A DNA stretch of 37,725 nucleotides from Fibrobacterota bacterium (lineage in GTDB: Bacteria; Fibrobacterota; Fibrobacteria; UBA11236). Shown in pieces: positions 34,162 to 37,725 of this stretch (the first letter of the stretch is position 1; each line of letters begins with the position of its first letter). A program made the position numbers and the translations under genes. The stretch is from positions 1 to 37,725 of the forward strand of contig JAQBPO010000088.1 of assembly GCA_028287465.1 (NCBI GenBank), written 5' to 3'. A model generated the notes under the pieces. It searched no databases, was not told the DNA's origin, and was given only the letters and a program-made list of their open reading frames with translations.

Positions 34162-36513
34162 TCAGTAGGCTTCGGCCTTGCCGGACGCCAGGTAGCGCGA
34201 GATGCCCGTGAGGTATTCCTTGGAACTGCCGTAACGCGTGAAGCCCCATTTGCGGATGCCCGTCTCGATGACCGGCAGGCTGAGCGTATCCCCGACGCGG
34301 ACCTCGTTCAGGGCCTTGCCCGGATTGTGCTTCTGCAACAGCCAGAAGGGGAGTTCCCGCTCCTGCGCCCAGTTCCACAGGTTCATCCCCTTGGTCACGG
34401 GCAAGGGCTCGGTCATGGAAACGTAATAGTTGCTGTAGAAATCCTCCTCGATGGCGCGGTAGTACTCCTCCCTGCGCTTCACGAATTCCTTGGCCTTGTC
34501 CTCGGCGAGCGGAATGCGCATGCGCCTTCCCATGCGGAAATCCTTCGGATTGCGGAGCTTGTTGATCGTCCGCAAGGTCTTTTCCGGGATCCAGGCCCAT
34601 TCCGCGTAATGGGAAAGGGTCTCCTCGGTGCCGACCTGGAAGGTCAGGCTCCCGTCCGCGTAGGCGTATTCGAGATTGTAGATGGAGGGATTGAACCGAT
34701 CCATGGGATGCGCCAGCTTGTCGATGTCGGAAGCCTGCAGGGCCAGGCTCGAATCGATGATGCGCTCATCCGGACGGGTTGCGCCGGCCGGCTGCGGCGC
34801 GGCCGGAGCGACACCGGGAACGGCGGGAGCCTGGGGACGGGACAAGGAGGCCAAGGGGGCGCTCTGGGGTTCGGTCTTGGGAAGCGGCGCCGTGGGAATG
34901 GGCCGGGCGGGTGTCCCCCCCTCTTCGGTCTCCCGCGCCTTCTCCAGGGCCAGCCGGCGCGCCGCCTCGCGCGCGTTCTCGCGGGTTTCGGATCGGGTCT
35001 GGCCCGCCGCGCTGATGGAGGTCTGGGGCTTGGCTTCGGCCGCGGCGCGCCTATCCCTTTCCCTGGCCTTGCGGCCCTGCTTCTTGCCGGGTTGCGCGGC
35101 CAGGGGATCGGCGTTGCCCTGCGCATTGTCCACCTTGTCCTGGGCGGCGGACAGCGGCAGGGTCGCGGCAGGTAACGCTTCCGTTACCGCGGATGCCGGC
35201 ACGGCGGAGGGTTCCGCCATGGCGACGGCCACGGGAGCCTGGACCGCGGGTGCGGCGCCTTGCCGCGGAATCGTACCGTTGGAGGCCAGGACCTGGCCGC
35301 CCAGCTTGCCGGAAACCGCGGCCAGATCCAAGGCGAAGGGAAGCTTGAGCGCGAACCCCTTGGGCAATTGGGAATTGCCGCGGAAGGTGGCGGGGCGCAG
35401 GCCCAGGTTGTATTCCTCCAGTTCGGCCGGGGTCAGGCCCGTAAGCGTGCAAAGGAACCGCACGCCGACCGGCTTGGACAGCACCAGGTATTGGAACCGG
35501 AGCGGCTCCATCTTGCGAAGGTCGGGGAAGATGGAGTCGGCCTTCATGGCGATGCTCGAGGCCGCCAGGAATTCGGCGTAGAAATTCTTGGAGGCGAAGC
35601 CGAAGGAGTTGGAGTAGTAGCTCTTGATGATGGTGCCCAGATCCCGCGTCCCGGTCTCGCGCGCGGCCCTGGCCAGGCCCCCGGGCCCGTGGTTGTAAGC
35701 GACGATGGCCAACGGCCAGCTCTTCAGCCACCGGAAGTTGTACATCAGCATCTTGGAGGCCGCCAGGGTGGAGGCATGCGGATCGCGACGCTCGTCCACC
35801 TGGTAACCGACCTTCATCTTGAAAAGCTTGGCCGAGGATTTCATGAACTGCCACATGCCCGCGGCGCCCACCTTGGAATAGGCGTACGGATAGAACGAGG
35901 ATTCGACATGGGGCAGGTACCGCAGGCGCTCGGGAACCCCTTGCGCGGCGAAGATGGAATCGATCAGCGGCAGATAGCGGTAGGACCTTTCCAGCCCGGC
36001 GCGGTACTTGCCCTTGAGACCCCGCTGGAAGCGGATGCGCTCGACGGAAAGCATGATGCCCGTGCTGTCCCAGAAGGCCGGGAAGCGGGACCGGAGCTCG
36101 CGATCCTTCGGGGTCCAGGAGGCGGTGTCCTTGGCGAGCAGGGCCCGGACCTCATCCTGGAGCGCGTGCACGTGGGCCTCGGCCATTTTCGCCGAAGCGC
36201 GGCCCTGGCCCGGGGCGCTCACCTTGCGGAAAACCATATCCGGGTAGAATGGATCGTGAAGGAGCCCTTCGTCATCCCCCACCTCGGCGTAGATGGCGAA
36301 CCAGAACCGCGCCTGGTCTAGGATAAACTCGTCGGCCGTGAACACGGCATCGGTGATGATGGGGTAATGCCTGCCGTCGAAATATCCCGCGGCATCCGCG
36401 CGGTCCGCTCCCGACAAAAGGAGGGAGGCGGCCAACAGGAATCCCGCCAAGGGGATGGGGCGCGCGGAAACGGTAGTCGGTTCGGAGCCGGGTCCGCGGG
36501 AATGGTCGGGCAT
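34162..36513 (-). CDS. mltD: MltD-type membrane-bound lytic transglycosylase with LysM repeats
   Basis: The ATG at 36513 gives a 783-residue protein with a signal peptide (PLAGFLLAASLLLSGADRADA). The SLT domain contains LPHVESSFYPYAYSKVG, catalytic Glu204, GMWQFM and AYNHGPGG. Residues ~400-610 are a long, low-complexity linker rich in Ala, Pro and charged residues. Two LysM-like peptidoglycan-binding segments follow at ~625-670 and ~711-755. The enzyme cleaves peptidoglycan glycan strands in the periplasm. The linker is much longer than in E. coli MltD. No clear Shine-Dalgarno sequence is seen, and no lipobox. Confidence 0.88.
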   Translation of the reverse strand: MPDHSRGPGSEPTTVSARPIPLAGFLLAASLLLSGADRADAAGYFDGRHYPIITDAVFTADEFILDQARFWFAIYAEVGDDEGLLHDPFYPDMVFRKVSAPGQGRASAKMAEAHVHALQDEVRALLAKDTASWTPKDRELRSRFPAFWDSTGIMLSVERIRFQRGLKGKYRAGLERSYRYLPLIDSIFAAQGVPERLRYLPHVESSFYPYAYSKVGAAGMWQFMKSSAKLFKMKVGYQVDERRDPHASTLAASKMLMYNFRWLKSWPLAIVAYNHGPGGLARAARETGTRDLGTIIKSYYSNSFGFASKNFYAEFLAASSIAMKADSIFPDLRKMEPLRFQYLVLSKPVGVRFLCTLTGLTPAELEEYNLGLRPATFRGNSQLPKGFALKLPFALDLAAVSGKLGGQVLASNGTIPRQGAAPAVQAPVAVAMAEPSAVPASAVTEALPAATLPLSAAQDKVDNAQGNADPLAAQPGKKQGRKARERDRRAAAEAKPQTSISAAGQTRSETRENAREAARRLALEKARETEEGGTPARPIPTAPLPKTEPQSAPLASLSRPQAPAVPGVAPAAPQPAGATRPDERIIDSSLALQASDIDKLAHPMDRFNPSIYNLEYAYADGSLTFQVGTEETLSHYAEWAWIPEKTLRTINKLRNPKDFRMGRRMRIPLAEDKAKEFVKRREEYYRAIEEDFYSNYYVSMTEPLPVTKGMNLWNWAQERELPFWLLQKHNPGKALNEVRVGDTLSLPVIETGIRKWGFTRYGSSKEYLTGISRYLASGKAEAY

Positions 36514-36705
36514 GTTCTTGGTCCATGGAAAGGAGAGACAGGAAAGTACCGGTTTCGTCGCCGGCAGGCAACCGGGTCTTCGCCGCGGTCCGCCGGTCCC
36601 ATTATATCCGAACCGGAACCGCCCAGGCAAGCGGGGCGTTTCCGTTAACGCCTCAGACGGCCGGCGCCCGGGTGGAAAAATAGTGGTTTGACGATCCCGA
36701 AGGAT

Positions 36706-36735
36706 AAAAAAAAGGCCCCGATTTACCGGGGCCTT
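36706..36735 (-). terminator. Rho-independent terminator of the H1-like gene
   Basis: On the minus strand AAGGCCCCG and CGGGGCCTT form a 9-base perfect stem with a 6-base loop, followed by an eight-T run (A run at 36706-36713 in plus coordinates). It begins 6 bases after the gene stop. Confidence 0.9.
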
Positions 36736-36740
36736 CGAAA

Positions 36741-37724
36741 TCAATCGACAATGGGGACCGGTCCGACCGGAGGGCCATCGGTCTCGTCCTCGTCTTCCTC
36801 TTCCGCGTCTTCCGCGACGGCTTCGCCTTCCTTCTTCATCAGGGTGGGATGGAAGTCGATTTTGCGCGCCTCCTTGGTCTCGCCCAAGTGGAGGATTTCC
36901 GCGCAATCGTCGCAGTATCCCAGCTCCTTGTCGATGGTGAAGCGTTCGGACACCTGGTTGATGCCGCATTTGGTGCAAAGCTGCGGGCGCAGCATATTGC
37001 GCTTGAAGATATGCTGGTGCTCGAGCTCGCGTTCGATGCGTTCGACCAGTTCCTCGGGGCTCTCCTCGCCGCCGCTGCCCCGGCGTCGATTCTGGATGTC
37101 GGCGGGAATGGGGGATGCGGTCGTCTTGTCGCCGCGCTTGATGATGCGTTCCGCGCCGATGGCCACTTCATGGAAGAAGGTCTTGGACGTCTTCTTGGGC
37201 GCGACCTTGGCGTCCGCCGGGAGGTTCTTCAGCTGTTGCTTGGCGACGGCGTCCTTGACGGCGCCGAGGGCCTTGGAGGGCGGAACCTTATCCTTGGCCG
37301 CGGCACGCGCCGCGGTGGCGGCCAGGCTGCGTTGGGCCTTTTCCATGGGTCCCTTGGCAATCGGGATCTTGGGCGCCTTGGGGACCTTCGGGGGCTTGGG
37401 AACGGGAGGGGGCTTGGGCGGTTTGACCGCTTTGGCGGGAATGGCCGGCTTTACGACGGGAGCCGCGGCCTTGGGAGCGGCAGCCTTCGCGGGGGCGGCG
37501 GCTTTGGCGGCCTTGGGCTCTTCCTTCTTGGCTTTAGCGGGGGCGGGAGCCGCGGCTTTTTTGGCGGGCTCAACCTTCTTCTTCGCGGCCGGCGCGGGAA
37601 CGGACTTGGTGGCGCCGCCCTTGGCCGGAGGCACGGGTTTGACGGGCGCCTTTTTGGCCGGTGCGGCGGCTTTGGCGGGAACGGGCTTTTTCGCCGGAGC
37701 CTTGGCGGCCGGCGCGGCCTTGGC
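36741..37724 (-). CDS. Histone H1-like Lys/Ala/Pro-rich protein with C-terminal zinc ribbon (5' truncated)
   Basis: The frame is open to the window edge, so the start is missing. At least 327 residues are visible. The first ~130 are built of AAPAKKA-, KPPKPP- and AKAAAP-type segments, like bacterial histone H1 or Hc1-type tails that bind DNA. A central part has HEVAIGAERIIKRGDK. A compact C-terminal module contains LCTKCGINQVSERF and LGYCDDCAEIL, two CxxC pairs that would bind one zinc ion, similar to TraR/DksA-type zinc fingers. The acidic end (EEEDEDETDG) is notable. A DNA- or RNA-polymerase-associated role is likely; the exact family is not recognised. Confidence 0.7.
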   Translation of the reverse strand, partial: AKAAPAAKAPAKKPVPAKAAAPAKKAPVKPVPPAKGGATKSVPAPAAKKKVEPAKKAAAPAPAKAKKEEPKAAKAAAPAKAAAPKAAAPVVKPAIPAKAVKPPKPPPVPKPPKVPKAPKIPIAKGPMEKAQRSLAATAARAAAKDKVPPSKALGAVKDAVAKQQLKNLPADAKVAPKKTSKTFFHEVAIGAERIIKRGDKTTASPIPADIQNRRRGSGGEESPEELVERIERELEHQHIFKRNMLRPQLCTKCGINQVSERFTIDKELGYCDDCAEILHLGETKEARKIDFHPTLMKKEGEAVAEDAEEEDEDETDGPPVGPVPIVD

Positions 37725-37725
37725 C

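Noticed and set aside
1-37725. CRISPR array, tRNA, rRNA, insertion sequence or prophage
   Set aside because: No regularly spaced repeats, cloverleaf candidates, transposase or phage genes were found.

Overview
The window is GC-rich (about two thirds by eye) and comes from a Gram-negative, envelope-rich bacterium. It holds two TolC/RND/adaptor efflux operons, several lipoproteins and exported glycan-active proteins. Many exported proteins end in a short beta-rich tail resembling FlgD-type or type IX sorting domains. The main sigma factor is short and lacks region 1.1. Together these point to the Fibrobacterota or a related FCB lineage; this is inference, since no rRNA or other marker gene is present.

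Layout. 1-3254: the 3' end of a diheme cytochrome c-like protein, then a PVC-type dehydrogenase beta-propeller. 3274-4916: a small lipoprotein, a ferredoxin/metallo-beta-lactamase fusion and a 49-residue membrane protein. 5059-6227: a perfect sigma70-type promoter with an overlapping inverted repeat, a 44-codon ORF starting at the predicted +1, a terminator with a competing antiterminator arm, and then a methyltransferase-like gene. This looks like an undescribed attenuator. 6356-8999: a secreted phosphodiesterase/phosphatase, a single-domain response regulator and an RpoD-like sigma factor. 9190-14564: a minus-strand carbohydrate locus (GxGYxYP, GH99-like and GH71/99-like proteins). 14835-20467: a multidrug-type adaptor/RND/TolC operon. 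20919-23377: an exported protein and an overlapping Ca-motif lipoprotein whose gene carries a T9 tract. 23374-32573: a copper island (csoR, copA, a Cys-rich small protein, cusC, cusB, cusA) with a recognisable promoter and operator. 32733-36513: a small membrane protein, a membrane acyltransferase-like protein and an MltD-type lytic transglycosylase. 36706-37725: a histone H1-like Lys/Ala/Pro-rich protein with a C-terminal zinc ribbon, cut by the window edge.

How the parts work together. In the copper island, CsoR probably represses csoR-copA from an operator lying over the transcription start. CopA pumps Cu(I) out of the cytoplasm, and CusCBA moves it across the outer membrane. The three cus genes and the RND-TolC junction of the other efflux operon are joined by ATGA stop/start overlaps, which suggests translational coupling. 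The glycoside hydrolase-like proteins are exported and probably act on alpha-linked glycans outside the cell. The most interesting unexplained element is the promoter-leader-attenuator at 5059-5312.
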